Position numbers and translations under genes: made by a program. 64,000 nucleotides of DNA from Anderseniella sp963759095 (GTDB taxonomy: Bacteria > Pseudomonadota > Alphaproteobacteria > Rhizobiales > Aestuariivirgaceae). Positions 16,171-24,546 of the stretch are shown here, piece by piece. The stretch lies in NCBI GenBank assembly GCA_963759095.1, contig CAVWYF010000009.1:1-64000 (forward strand), in the 5' to 3' direction. A model generated the notes under the pieces. The model was not told where the DNA came from and did not search any database. It was given only the letters and a program-made list of their open reading frames with translations. Each line of letters starts with the position of its first letter. Within the stretch, counting starts at the first letter, position 1.

Positions 16171-17136
16171 TCAAAGCTGGATTTGCTGCGCTTTGCCGCC
16201 CTCTTCTGCCAGTCGCGCAGCAACCGATGCCACTGCGAGATCCTGAAGCCCCACACCGGTCCCGTCAAAAAGCGTAATCTCGGCATCTGAAGTTCTGCCC
16301 GGATGAATGCCGTTTATGACGTCACCGATAGATGTGATATCAGCTTCGCTGATCAGTCCTTTCGAAATCGCGTGCTGAGCCTCGCCGATCGTCGTTGACT
16401 GTGCAATCTCGTCGGTAAACACGGTTGCCGCCGCAACCAGGGCAGGATCTACTTCCTGCTTGCCCTTGGTATCGGTGCCCATGCAGGCCAGATGCGTGCC
16501 AGGTTTCACCCAGTCTTTCATCATCAGCGGTTCATGGGCCGAGGTAATCGAGATGATCACGTCAGCTTCGGCACCAAGCTGCTCGCGCTCGACCGCCTGA
16601 AACGGCAGGCCTATTTCTTCGGCCACAGCACCAAGTCCCGGCAGCATTTCCGGATGAAAGTTCCACGCCACGACCTTTTCAAAGTCGCGCTGCTCGGCAG
16701 CTGCCCTGAGCTGGAACCCTGCCTGATGGCCGGCACCAACCATGCCGAGCACCTTGGCGTCCTTGCGGGCCAGATGGGCAATCGACACTGAACTGGCGGC
16801 CGCTGTGCGGATGGCGGTCAGGTAATTGCCGCCGACCAGCGCACGCAGTTGACCCGTGTCCGGGTCAAAAAGAAACACTGTCGACTGGTGGTTGGTCAGT
16901 CCCTTGTCCATGTTCCCGGGCCAGTAACCGCCGGACTTGACGCCCAGCACCAGCCCTGCCCGGTCAAAGCCGGACTTGAAGCCATACAAGGCGTCGGCAT
17001 GACCAATTGCTTCACGGATGACCGGGAAATTGTAGGCATCGCCGTTGGCCATCGCAGAAAATACACTCTCGACCGCAGCAAAAGCGTCGCCGCGCCCCAC
17101 GACTGCCTGGCAGGTTTCTTCGGAAACAATGAGCAT
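16171..17136 (-). CDS. bhcD: Iminosuccinate reductase BhcD (ornithine cyclodeaminase/mu-crystallin family)
   Basis: 321 residues. Family signs: a GFKSGFD(R) lysine region near 53, GGNYLTAIRTAAASSVS near 102, the dinucleotide motif GMVGAGHQAGFQLRA near 132, ISITSAHEPL near 200 and a C-terminal FDGTGVGLQDLAVA. In the beta-hydroxyaspartate cycle BhcD reduces iminosuccinate to L-aspartate with NADH, closing the cycle. It lies 11 bases after bhcC and 13 before nadX in one operon read leftward. The gene order bhcA-B-C-D is the one described in Paracoccus. On sequence alone the family name is firm; the specific function rests on the operon. Confidence 0.93.
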   Translation of the reverse strand: MLIVSEETCQAVVGRGDAFAAVESVFSAMANGDAYNFPVIREAIGHADALYGFKSGFDRAGLVLGVKSGGYWPGNMDKGLTNHQSTVFLFDPDTGQLRALVGGNYLTAIRTAAASSVSIAHLARKDAKVLGMVGAGHQAGFQLRAAAEQRDFEKVVAWNFHPEMLPGLGAVAEEIGLPFQAVEREQLGAEADVIISITSAHEPLMMKDWVKPGTHLACMGTDTKGKQEVDPALVAAATVFTDEIAQSTTIGEAQHAISKGLISEADITSIGDVINGIHPGRTSDAEITLFDGTGVGLQDLAVASVAARLAEEGGKAQQIQL

Positions 17137-17147
17137 TGATCTGTTCC

Positions 17148-18311
17148 TCAGTAAGCCAGACCGCGGGCGGTAATGGGCCAGATCGTTTCTACCTTGCCGT
17201 TCCTAACGCCAACATACCAGTCATGCACATTGCAGGTTGGATCACAGTGTCCGGGTACCAGTTTGAGCTTGTCGTTCACTTTCAGCTTGCCGTCCGGATC
17301 TGCGATGACGCCATGCTCGTCCGAGCATTTGACATATTCCACATCGTCGCGACCGAAGATAACCGGTAAGCCGCTGTCAACCGACTGCGCCTTGAGCCCG
17401 GCATCGCAGATCGCCTTGTCGGCCTTGGCGTGGCTCATGACGGATGTCAGGATGAACAGCGCGTTTTCCCATTCACCCTGGTCGATGCGGTTGCCATCCT
17501 TGTCGAGGATGCGGCCATAGTCTGCGTCCATGAAGGCGTAGGAGCCACATTGCAGCTCGTTGTAAACGCCTGAATTGCCTTCGAAATAGTAGGAGCCTGT
17601 GCCGCCGCCGCCGACGATGTCACAGTCAAGGCCTTCAGCTTTGAGCCCGTCGACAGCGTCCTTGACCATGGCAACGGCAATATCGATCTTGGCTTTGCGG
17701 TCATTGTAATCATCAAGGTGCTGCATGGCGCCCTGATAGGCCTGGATGCCGGTGAACTTCAGCCCGTCGGCAGCATCGATCGCCTTGGCAATCGCCACCA
17801 CTTCGGGTGTGGTGGTGACACCGCAGCGCCCTGCCCCGCAGTCGATCTCGACCAGGCACTCGATTTCGGTGCCATGCTTGGTCGCAGCGGCGGACAGATC
17901 GGCGACATTGTCGATGTCGTCGACGCAGCAGATGGTGCGCGCACCCAGCTTGGGAATACGGGCCAGCCTGTCGATCTTGGCCGGATCACGCACCTGGTTT
18001 GAAACCAGCACATCCATGATGCCGCCACGGGCAAAGCTCTCCGCTTCACTGACCTTCTGGCAGCACACGCCGCAGCTGCCGCCCAGTTTTTCCTGCAGTA
18101 ATGCCACATCAACGGACTTGTGCATCTTGCCGTGCACGCGGTGACGCATGCCCATCTGCTTGGCAAGCTCACCCATCTTGACGACATTTCGCTCCAGCGC
18201 ATCCAGATCAAGCACCAGACATGGTGTCTGAATATCCGCTTCGTCCATGCCGACCGCAGCCGGCACGTTGTAACCGACTTCAAGCCCTTCAATTTTGTTC
18301 ATAACATTCAT
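17148..18311 (-). CDS. bhcC: Beta-hydroxyaspartate aldolase BhcC (D-threonine aldolase-like)
   Basis: 387 residues from ATG 18311, which has AAGGGAG seven bases upstream; a longer frame to 18344 overlaps the previous stop. A fold-type III PLP enzyme: DADIQTPCLVLDLDALERN, then RVHGKMHKSVDVA with the PLP lysine (MHKS), EIDCGAGRCGV, GIQAYQGAMQHL, GGGGTGSYYFE and metal-ligand HCDPTCN near the C-terminus. BhcC joins glyoxylate and glycine into (2R,3S)-beta-hydroxyaspartate. Eleven bases separate it from bhcD. The high similarity in layout to DSD1/D-threonine aldolases makes a secondary D-threonine activity possible, but the operon fixes the role. Confidence 0.94.
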   Translation of the reverse strand: MNVMNKIEGLEVGYNVPAAVGMDEADIQTPCLVLDLDALERNVVKMGELAKQMGMRHRVHGKMHKSVDVALLQEKLGGSCGVCCQKVSEAESFARGGIMDVLVSNQVRDPAKIDRLARIPKLGARTICCVDDIDNVADLSAAATKHGTEIECLVEIDCGAGRCGVTTTPEVVAIAKAIDAADGLKFTGIQAYQGAMQHLDDYNDRKAKIDIAVAMVKDAVDGLKAEGLDCDIVGGGGTGSYYFEGNSGVYNELQCGSYAFMDADYGRILDKDGNRIDQGEWENALFILTSVMSHAKADKAICDAGLKAQSVDSGLPVIFGRDDVEYVKCSDEHGVIADPDGKLKVNDKLKLVPGHCDPTCNVHDWYVGVRNGKVETIWPITARGLAY

Positions 18312-18340
18312 GACATTTCTCCCTTCGAGGAATTGGCGGT

Positions 18341-19319
18341 TCAACTTTTATCTTGCATCCAGGGCAGTTTGTTGAGGTCGACATTACCGCCGGTAATGAT
18401 CACACCGACACGTTTGCCTTCAAATACGGCGCGGTTCTTCAAAATCACTGCCAGCGGCACGGCGCACGATGGCTCGATTACAATTTTCATGCGCTGCCAG
18501 GTTAGATACATCGCATCGATGATCTCCTGTTCGGTCGCCAAAAAAATGTCCTCGACATGGTTCGACACGAAATGCCAGGTCAGCTCTTTCAGCGGTACCT
18601 TGAGGCCGTCGGCGACAGTTTGCGGCGCGTCATCGGCGATGATGTGGCCAGCCTTGAACGAGCGGTATGCATCATCTGCGTTGAGCGGTTCAGCGGCATA
18701 AACCTTGGTGCCCGGTGAAATGTTCGACAAGGTGAGACAAGAACCGGAAATCATGCCGCCGCCGCCAATCGGCGCCACGACGGCATCAAGATCTGCAGAT
18801 ATCTTCGACCAGTTCTTTCGAACACGTGGCCTGACCGGCGATGACCCGTGGATCGTTGTAGGGGTGAACGAATTCTGCTCCTGAAGCGGCAACGACCTCG
18901 GCAAAGACAGCCTCACGCGAGGTCGTGCTCGGCTCGCATTCAACCACGGTGCCACCATAGCCGCGCACGGCCGCTTTCTTGGCCTCAGGTGCCGTCCGCG
19001 GCATCACCACGGTCACCGGTATACCGCGCCGTCCCGCTGCATAACTCAGCGACAGGGCATGGTTGCCCGAAGAATGGGTCGCAACACCCTTCTTTGCCGT
19101 CTCGTCATCCAGACCGAACACGGCATTGGATGCGCCGCGCACCTTGAATGCGCCGGCCTTCTGGAAGTTCTCGCACTTGAAGAACAGTTGCGCACCGGTC
19201 AGCTCGTTGAAATAACTCGACGTCAGCACCGGTGTCCTATGGATATACGGCTCAATGCGCGTATGGGCGGCGATGACGTCTTGATAAGTCGGAATGTACA
19301 GGCCAGACATGTCGTTCAT
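18341..19319 (-). pseudogene. bhcB: Beta-hydroxyaspartate dehydratase BhcB, interrupted by one frameshift
   Basis: Two overlapping frames together make one fold-type II PLP dehydratase of about 325 residues. The N-terminal part (19319 down to about 18786) has FFKCENFQKAGAFKVRGA with the PLP lysine, THSSGNHALSL, and ends ...KELVEDI then CRS-stop. The C-terminal part continues ADLDAVVAPIGGGGMISG (phosphate-binding loop) to GVIITGGNVDLNKL, stop at 18341. Deleting one T in GATATCTGCA (near 18802) restores ...EDIADLDAVV. The enzyme converts beta-hydroxyaspartate to iminosuccinate. It sits 7 bases after bhcA. Because the rest of the operon is intact, a sequencing insertion is the likelier cause; otherwise the cycle would be broken. 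Confidence 0.9.
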
Positions 19320-19326
19320 AGCATCC

Positions 19327-20517
19327 TCACGCAGCTTTCAACTGTGCGCGGCGGGCGGTTGCGCGGTAATAATTCTGCGCGGCCGCAACACCTGCACCAG
19401 GTTCAATCGGATAATCCAGGTCTTTCATTGCCATTTCGATTGCAGCGATGCCCGACAATGCCATGACATCAGTCATTGAGCCAAGATGGCCGATGCGAAA
19501 GGCCTTGTTGGCCATTTCACCAAGCCCGATACCGAACGATACACCGTAAACATCAAATGCATGATCGGTAAGGACATTGCTGTCAAAACCTTCTGGAACA
19601 TAAACTGCGCTGACGGTATCGGAATAAAGCTCCGGGTTCTTTGCACACAGGCGCATGTCCCATGCCCTGACCGCTTCACGCACCCCTTCGGCAATCCGGT
19701 AGTGGCGGGCAAAAACATTGTCCAGGCCTTCTTCGAACAGCATGTTGAGGCTTTCGCGAAGTCCATACATAATCTGCAAAGGCGGCGTGTAGGGATAGCC
19801 GCCCTTGGCATTGGCATTGGCCATGTCGCGAAAGTCGAAATAACAGCGTGGACACTTGGCCGTTTCGCAGGCAGCAAGCGCCTTCTGGCTGACCCCGATG
19901 ATGGCCATCCCGGTCGCGAGCATGAAACCCTTCTGCGAACCGGACACCGCCAGATCAACACCCCATTCGTCCATGCGGAAATCCATGGATGCCAGTGAAC
20001 TTACGCAGTCCACATATAGCATGGCAGGATGACCGGCATCATCCATCGCCTTGCGTACCGCGCCGATATTACTGCGTACCCCGGTTGCCGTTTCATTGTG
20101 AGTGACGAGAACCGCCTTGATCTGGTGATTTTTATCTGCGGCCAGACGCTCACCGTAAAGGTCGGCAGGCGCGCCGGTCCCCCACTCGCACTCGATGACT
20201 TCGACATCGAGATTGTGGCGTTGACAGAGGTCTATCCAGCGATGAGAAAACATCCCGAACCGGGCAACAAGCACCTTGTCTCCCGGAGACAGCGTGTTGG
20301 TTATCGCCGCCTCCCAGCCGCCGGTGCCGCTGCCAGGAAACGAGATCACCTGGCCAGTCTGTGTTTTGAAGACCTTCTTCAGATCCGCAAGAACCGACGA
20401 AAGCAGTTCGGCAAAATCAGGCGCGCGATGATCCATCGACTGGATGCTCATGGCGTAGCGCAGACGATCCGGGATGTTTGTCGGACCTGGTATGAAGACA
20501 GGGTTCTGGCCAGTCAT
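19327..20517 (-). CDS. bhcA: L-aspartate--glyoxylate aminotransferase BhcA
   Basis: 396 residues, class-V aminotransferase of the serine-glyoxylate type: NPVFIPGPTNIPDRLR start, DHRAPDF, FPGSGTGGWEAA (PLP phosphate), VLVTHNETATGV, YVDCVSSLASMDFRMDEWGVDLAVSGSQKGFM with the PLP lysine in SQKG, and a C-terminal FRIGHLGSMTDVMALSG. In the beta-hydroxyaspartate cycle it transfers the amino group of aspartate to glyoxylate, giving glycine and oxaloacetate. First gene of the leftward operon; an AT-rich 220-base region separates it from divergent bhcR. GGAGGAAGTGAA lies directly before the ATG. Confidence 0.94.
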   Translation of the reverse strand: MTGQNPVFIPGPTNIPDRLRYAMSIQSMDHRAPDFAELLSSVLADLKKVFKTQTGQVISFPGSGTGGWEAAITNTLSPGDKVLVARFGMFSHRWIDLCQRHNLDVEVIECEWGTGAPADLYGERLAADKNHQIKAVLVTHNETATGVRSNIGAVRKAMDDAGHPAMLYVDCVSSLASMDFRMDEWGVDLAVSGSQKGFMLATGMAIIGVSQKALAACETAKCPRCYFDFRDMANANAKGGYPYTPPLQIMYGLRESLNMLFEEGLDNVFARHYRIAEGVREAVRAWDMRLCAKNPELYSDTVSAVYVPEGFDSNVLTDHAFDVYGVSFGIGLGEMANKAFRIGHLGSMTDVMALSGIAAIEMAMKDLDYPIEPGAGVAAAQNYYRATARRAQLKAA

Positions 20518-20583
20518 TTCACTTCCTCCACTTGACTAAGACTGAGCTCAATATACATGGGCCTGATGTAATTTCAATTTTTC

Positions 20584-20687
20584 TGGAAAAATATTTCATT
20601 TTAAATATAAAACTCTAATTTGTTGTTTTTTAATAAAAAATATTTTTTCATATTTGATTAATGGATTTTATTTGAAATTTTTTTTCA
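20584..20687. promoter_or_regulatory. AT-rich bhcA/bhcR divergent promoter with paired TGRAA-N5-TTTCA sites
   Basis: Two 15-base inverted repeats of the same form occur 74 bases apart centre to centre region: TGGAAAAATATTTCA at 20584-20598 and TGAAATTTTTTTTCA at 20673-20687. Between them is a perfect AAAAAATATTTTTT palindrome. IclR regulators bind such short palindromes in divergent promoters, and BhcR controls bhcABCD in Paracoccus. The whole 20540-20700 stretch is far more AT-rich than either flank. I propose both as BhcR operators; this is inference from pattern and place. Confidence 0.5.
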
Positions 20688-20737
20688 TTCATATAACCTG
20701 CAAATGATCGATTATGCAGGCGTCAGGAGACGGCAAA

Positions 20738-21568
20738 ATGGCAGACCAAATCACCCGGACACGCGGCAGACCGCGGTCGTTGTCACCAGACGCCAATGGC
20801 GCAACAGTCCAGGCGCTCGACCGGGGTCTGCAACTGCTTGTCATCGTGGCAAAGGAGAGCAAGACAACGCTGACCGAACTGGCCTTGCGTGTCGGCATGC
20901 CCGCATCTACCGCGCATCGCCTGCTGGTGACCTTGCAAAAGCGGGGATTTGTCGACTTTGATGAGACCACCCAGGAATGGATGATCGGTATCGAGGCATT
21001 CCGGATCGGCAGTGCCTTTGTTCAACGCACCAGTCTGGTTGAAGCCGGCCGCGACGTCATGCGCCGGCTCATGGAGGACACCGGCGAGACGGCCAATCTG
21101 GGCATTGCCGATGAAGGCGACGTTGTGTTCATCAGCCAGATCGAGACGCCAAATCCAATCCGGGCGTTCTTCAGCGTTGGGACCCGCGGCCCGATGCATT
21201 GCTCCGGGATAGGTAAAGCGCTGCTGGCCGAAATGTCACAGAATAAGGTCGAACAGGTTTTACAGAAAAAGGGGCTTGAGGAATTTACGTCCAAGACCCT
21301 CACGTCACCGGACGCCCTGTTTGCGGACCTCGAAGCCACCCGCCGGCGCGGATGGTCACATGATGACGAGGAGCGCCATTACGGCATGCGATGCATAGCA
21401 GCTCCAATCCACAATTTTCATGGCGAAGCTGTTGCCGGGATATCCATCTCCGGTCCTGCAGCACGGTTACCGGACGACGTCATCAGCGAATTGGGCCCGA
21501 AGGTCAAAAGAGCTGCAACCGAAGTAACCAAGCTGCTGGGCGGTCGGGCTTCGCAGCAAGCTGGATGA
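20738..21568 (+). CDS. bhcR: IclR-family regulator BhcR
   Basis: 276 residues from ATG 20738, chosen because CAGGAG lies eight bases before it; an ATG at 20714 has no ribosome site. N-terminal winged helix (VQALDRGLQLLVIVAKESKTTLTELALRVGMPASTAHRLLVTL) with recognition helix at MPASTAHRLL, followed by the IclR effector domain (FFSVGTRGPMHCSGIGKALLAE ... AAPIHNFHGEAVAGISISGP). Divergent from bhcA, as in described beta-hydroxyaspartate cycle loci where BhcR senses glyoxylate. The downstream beta-hydroxyacid dehydrogenase gene begins 30 bases after its stop and is probably co-transcribed. Confidence 0.93.
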   Translation: MADQITRTRGRPRSLSPDANGATVQALDRGLQLLVIVAKESKTTLTELALRVGMPASTAHRLLVTLQKRGFVDFDETTQEWMIGIEAFRIGSAFVQRTSLVEAGRDVMRRLMEDTGETANLGIADEGDVVFISQIETPNPIRAFFSVGTRGPMHCSGIGKALLAEMSQNKVEQVLQKKGLEEFTSKTLTSPDALFADLEATRRRGWSHDDEERHYGMRCIAAPIHNFHGEAVAGISISGPAARLPDDVISELGPKVKRAATEVTKLLGGRASQQAG

Positions 21569-21598
21569 CAAGCCTGCGCAGTCTGTGAGGAGATGACG

Positions 21599-22471
21599 AT
21601 GAAAATTGGCCTGATCGGCGCCGGCCTTATGGGGCACGGCATGGCAACAAACATACTGGCTGCAGGGCATGAACTTCATGTGGTGGCACATCGCAATCGT
21701 GAGCCAATCGAGGACCTGGTCTCCAGGGGAGCGCTTGAAGCCCCTTCACCTGCCGCGCTGGGCGCACTGGTTGATGTTGTGGTGCTGTGCGTTACTGGTA
21801 CGCCTGCTGCACAGAAGGTTATCGACGCACTCACCCAGGTGATCAGACCCGGCATGCTGGTCATCGATACCACGACCAACACGTCCGGCGGTCCCGAAGC
21901 ATTCAGTTCGACACTGGCCGGGCTGGACGTAACCTATGTCGAGGCACCCGTGACAGGCGGCGCACAGCAGGCGCGCGAAGGTGTGCTTGGTGCCATTGTC
22001 GGCTGCGACAAGGACCTGCCCCGCGATGCGCGCGATGTGCTGTCGTGTTTCTGCAGACAGATAGAACAGTTCGGGCCGGCCGGTGCCGGCGCGCGCGCAA
22101 AGCTGGTCAGCAATTTCCTGGCGCTCGGGACTGCGGCACTGGTTATCGAAACCTTCCGGAAGGCGAGAGTGCTGGGGGTCGACTGGCAAAAACTCTACGA
22201 ACTGGCACAACACGGGTCCGGCAAATCAGTCGGACTTGATCGTATCGCCGGCGGCGCGGTTGCCGGAGATTTCAAAGGATACAAGTTTTCCATCGACAAC
22301 AGCGTCAAGGATCTTTCGTATTTCGCTGACCTGACAGAGCAGACCTCATGTGACTGTGACCTGACACAAGCTTTGCTGAATGTATTCTCCAGAGCGGCAT
22401 CAGACGGACACGGCGATCGCATGATTAGTGAGTTACTCGATCCCGAACTCATCGGTGAGAGTTCAACATGA
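21599..22471 (+). CDS. NAD(P)-dependent beta-hydroxyacid dehydrogenase (tartronate semialdehyde reductase-like)
   Basis: 290 residues from ATG 21599, six bases after GAGGAG; an ATG at 21593 overlaps that site. Rossmann motif KIGLIGAGLMGHGMATNILAAGHEL, then MLVIDTTTNTSGG, YVEAPVTGGAQQAREG (substrate loop, family signature V(E/D)APV(S/T)GG) and KLVSNFLALG with the catalytic lysine (family K..NN). Enzymes of this family reduce tartronate semialdehyde, succinate semialdehyde or oxidise 3-hydroxyisobutyrate. Co-direction with bhcR suggests a role in glyoxylate metabolism, for example as a tartronate semialdehyde reductase, but no glyoxylate carboligase is seen in the window. Confidence 0.85.
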   Translation: MKIGLIGAGLMGHGMATNILAAGHELHVVAHRNREPIEDLVSRGALEAPSPAALGALVDVVVLCVTGTPAAQKVIDALTQVIRPGMLVIDTTTNTSGGPEAFSSTLAGLDVTYVEAPVTGGAQQAREGVLGAIVGCDKDLPRDARDVLSCFCRQIEQFGPAGAGARAKLVSNFLALGTAALVIETFRKARVLGVDWQKLYELAQHGSGKSVGLDRIAGGAVAGDFKGYKFSIDNSVKDLSYFADLTEQTSCDCDLTQALLNVFSRAASDGHGDRMISELLDPELIGESST

Positions 22472-22603
22472 GACGTCCAGCCGGATGATTGACTGTCGCC
22501 CTGAGTTGCTTTGAGACAGCACCGGAGCGTGCAATTGCGGACAACACAACCTACCTTGGAAGTGGACTTTGCGACACCATGACGACTTGGGAGATGGCCG
22601 AAG

Positions 22604-23068
22604 ATGTACACTGCCGGCGTGACCGCAACCGAGCTTCCCGAACACAGCCTTCTGGGCGAGCGTGTTGCATCAACCGACTTCCTGGACTGCTATTGTGTGG
22701 CGTCGGACTTGTCACCCCGCCGGGCAGCCGAGGTGATTACCGACTTCCCCGGGTGGGCACGGTTTCTTCTGCGCATACGCAAGGTTGTGACTTCGCCTTT
22801 CGGTCTTTCAAATGACGGCCCGACGGCACCGGACAAGGTCGGCGTGTTTCCTGTAGAAACCGAAACCCGACGCGAGCTGATTGCCGGCTTCAACGACAAG
22901 CACCTGGATTTTCGGGTGTCTGTTGTATCGCAGGAGGGCCGAGTGTTTCTGGCGACATGGGTGCATCCGCACAACATTGGCGGCCGGCTTTATCTCAAGA
23001 CAATTCTGCCGTTCCACATTCTGATCGCGCGCAATGCGTTGGCGCGGGTCGGAGCCCGGCAATCCTGA
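22604..23068 (+). CDS. DUF2867 family protein
   Basis: 154 residues with the pattern FLDCYCVASDLSPRRAAEVITDFPGWARFLLRIRKVVTSPFGL followed by VGVFPVETETRRELIAGFNDKHLDFRVSVV and a C-terminal TWVHPHNIGGRLYLKTILPFHILIARNALARV. This arrangement (ligand-binding SRPBCC-like fold ending with a 'P.H.l..r..l' motif) is what I know as DUF2867; function unknown. No signal peptide. It stands between the bhc region and a MOSC/MarR pair and shows no clear operon partner. Confidence 0.7.
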   Translation: MYTAGVTATELPEHSLLGERVASTDFLDCYCVASDLSPRRAAEVITDFPGWARFLLRIRKVVTSPFGLSNDGPTAPDKVGVFPVETETRRELIAGFNDKHLDFRVSVVSQEGRVFLATWVHPHNIGGRLYLKTILPFHILIARNALARVGARQS

Positions 23069-23195
23069 ATTAACATCGGCAGCGCCTGCCATCAGATGTG
23101 CGCATGCTCGCTCACAGCTTGACGGTATGAATCAGGCCTGTTGCCCAAGCCTTTGTTTTGGAACCGCTTTTCCCGAAAATTCACGCACTTGCCAA

Positions 23196-23897
23196 TCATG
23201 CCCCCAGCAATCTGGAATCCGTATTCTCGGCAAACCCGGACTGGCTCTTTTTGCCGAAAGCCTGCCTCCAGCTGGCAGAAAGAACCGATAACCGTGACAA
23301 TTCCAGCGCGTCACCAACCGCGAGTTTCGGATCAAACCGGGCCTTGATGAGCCGCTTCAGCGACCACTGCGGATGACTGCGGTCAAGGAGTTTAATGTCG
23401 TCGCCAGCAGCAACGACACCATTTTCCAGAACCCGGTAATACCAACCGGTGCGCGCGGTTTTCTGAAACTTCGCCGCCATCTCCGCGATGCCGGTATGCT
23501 GATTCAGTTTCCAGCATGGCTGGCGCCCCTGACAGACCTGCACCCGCGCCGTTCCCAGGTTCAGGATGTCGCCCAGGCACAGGTTATCTTCATGCAACCC
23601 GGCGGTGGAAATGTTCTCGCCGAAACAACCGGGAACGAACCGGCCACCGTGGTCCGGAAACATCTCGCGCCAGAACTCCATATGCTCGGCTGCATAATGA
23701 TGAACGGCTTTTTCAGGCCCGCCATGAACCTTCAGGTCTGCCTGCCGGTCATTCACAAAGCCATGTTCTTCCAGGTCCAAAGAGCCATCGGCCAATTGCT
23801 TGTTGATGGCTGAAGCCGCCTTGCCCGGCCAGCGACTTTCCACTCTTCCGGTAAACAGGGACAGGATTTTACCGGACAGGTCTGGGATACCGGACAT
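23196..23897 (-). CDS. MOSC-domain protein (YiiM-like)
   Basis: 233 residues. MOSC core: LDLEEHGFVNDRQADLKVHGGPEKAVHHYAAEHMEFW, then FGENISTAGLHEDNLCLGDILNLGTARVQVCQGRQPCWKL, where the CQGRQPC cysteine lies at the position used for the molybdenum cofactor in mARC and YiiM proteins. The C-terminal three-helix part (about 165-225) corresponds to YiiM, which reduces N-hydroxylated bases. The start directly abuts the stop of the upstream MarR gene, so both are one operon under the palindromic control region at 24456-24504. Confidence 0.88.
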   Translation of the reverse strand: MSGIPDLSGKILSLFTGRVESRWPGKAASAINKQLADGSLDLEEHGFVNDRQADLKVHGGPEKAVHHYAAEHMEFWREMFPDHGGRFVPGCFGENISTAGLHEDNLCLGDILNLGTARVQVCQGRQPCWKLNQHTGIAEMAAKFQKTARTGWYYRVLENGVVAAGDDIKLLDRSHPQWSLKRLIKARFDPKLAVGDALELSRLSVLSASWRQAFGKKSQSGFAENTDSRLLGA

Positions 23898-24449
23898 CTA
23901 GGCGGCCTCCTCGTGCTCATGACAGATCTTTGCGCTGTCGGCCTGGGTAAGTTGTTCGTGCAACAACATGCAGTAGCCTCCTGCCCCCTGCTTCTTGTAG
24001 TGACGGCACGACGCACAGATGCCGAAGGCACGCTTGCCTGTGGCAGCCAGGGCCTGGCGCACAAGTGCCTCCAGCCCGTCGGCCAGGCGGCCCACGGTTC
24101 TGTCATCAAGGTTCGATGCGGCTTCATCGATGATGGTCTTTCTATTCAGAACGGCAGTGCCCTGTTCCGTGACCAAATAGGAAATCCAGCGCTTGTCGGC
24201 CGCTGAACGGATTTCCGAGATCAGGCCCTTGCGGGCCAGGGCTTTCAGGGTTTGCGACACCGTGCCCCGGGTTGCCGCCATGAACTCGGCGACCTGTGAC
24301 GGGGCCCTGGAAAACCGGTTGGCCCTGGCGAGGTAGGACAAGGCAACCCATTGGGTGGGGTTAATGTCATGGCTCCACTCATCGGCAGCACTGAGACGGG
24401 CAATGCGATCAATCAGATCGCGGATGCGGGTTTGGTCATCGTGATTCAT
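23898..24449 (-). CDS. MarR-family regulator with C-terminal Cys/His cluster
   Basis: 183 residues from ATG 24449 (a TTG at 24470 lies inside the operator). N-terminal MarR winged helix: INPTQWVALSYLARANRFSRAPSQVAEFMAATRGTVSQTLKALARKGLI, then wing RSAADKRWISYLVTEQG. The last 40 residues add CASCRHY, YCMLLHEQL and ICHEHE: four cysteines and several histidines in a C-x2-C ... C ... C-H pattern, which suggests a bound metal (zinc or Fe-S) or a thiol sensor. This tail is not part of the usual MarR fold. Divergent from an exported protein gene; upstream of a MOSC gene in an operon. Redox or electrophile sensing is inferred. Confidence 0.87.
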   Translation of the reverse strand: MNHDDQTRIRDLIDRIARLSAADEWSHDINPTQWVALSYLARANRFSRAPSQVAEFMAATRGTVSQTLKALARKGLISEIRSAADKRWISYLVTEQGTAVLNRKTIIDEAASNLDDRTVGRLADGLEALVRQALAATGKRAFGICASCRHYKKQGAGGYCMLLHEQLTQADSAKICHEHEEAA

Positions 24450-24455
24450 GTCGAG

Positions 24456-24504
24456 ATAATAGCGAGTCAAAATAATTATTGCAATAATTAGGACTCGCTA
24501 TTAT
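24456..24504. promoter_or_regulatory. Nested palindromes in the marR/24547 divergent promoter
   Basis: A perfect 13-base inverted repeat, ATAATAGCGAGTC at 24456-24468 and GACTCGCTATTAT at 24492-24504, encloses a second, perfect 18-base palindrome TAATTATTGCAATAATTA at 24473-24490. The inner one is a typical MarR-type operator. Place (between divergent genes, beginning six bases before the MarR start codon) argues for autoregulation together with control of the exported protein and thioredoxin-like genes. Confidence 0.75.
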
Positions 24505-24546
24505 TAGTATACGGCATGTCGTCAACCTGATCAGGAGTTTGAAAAA

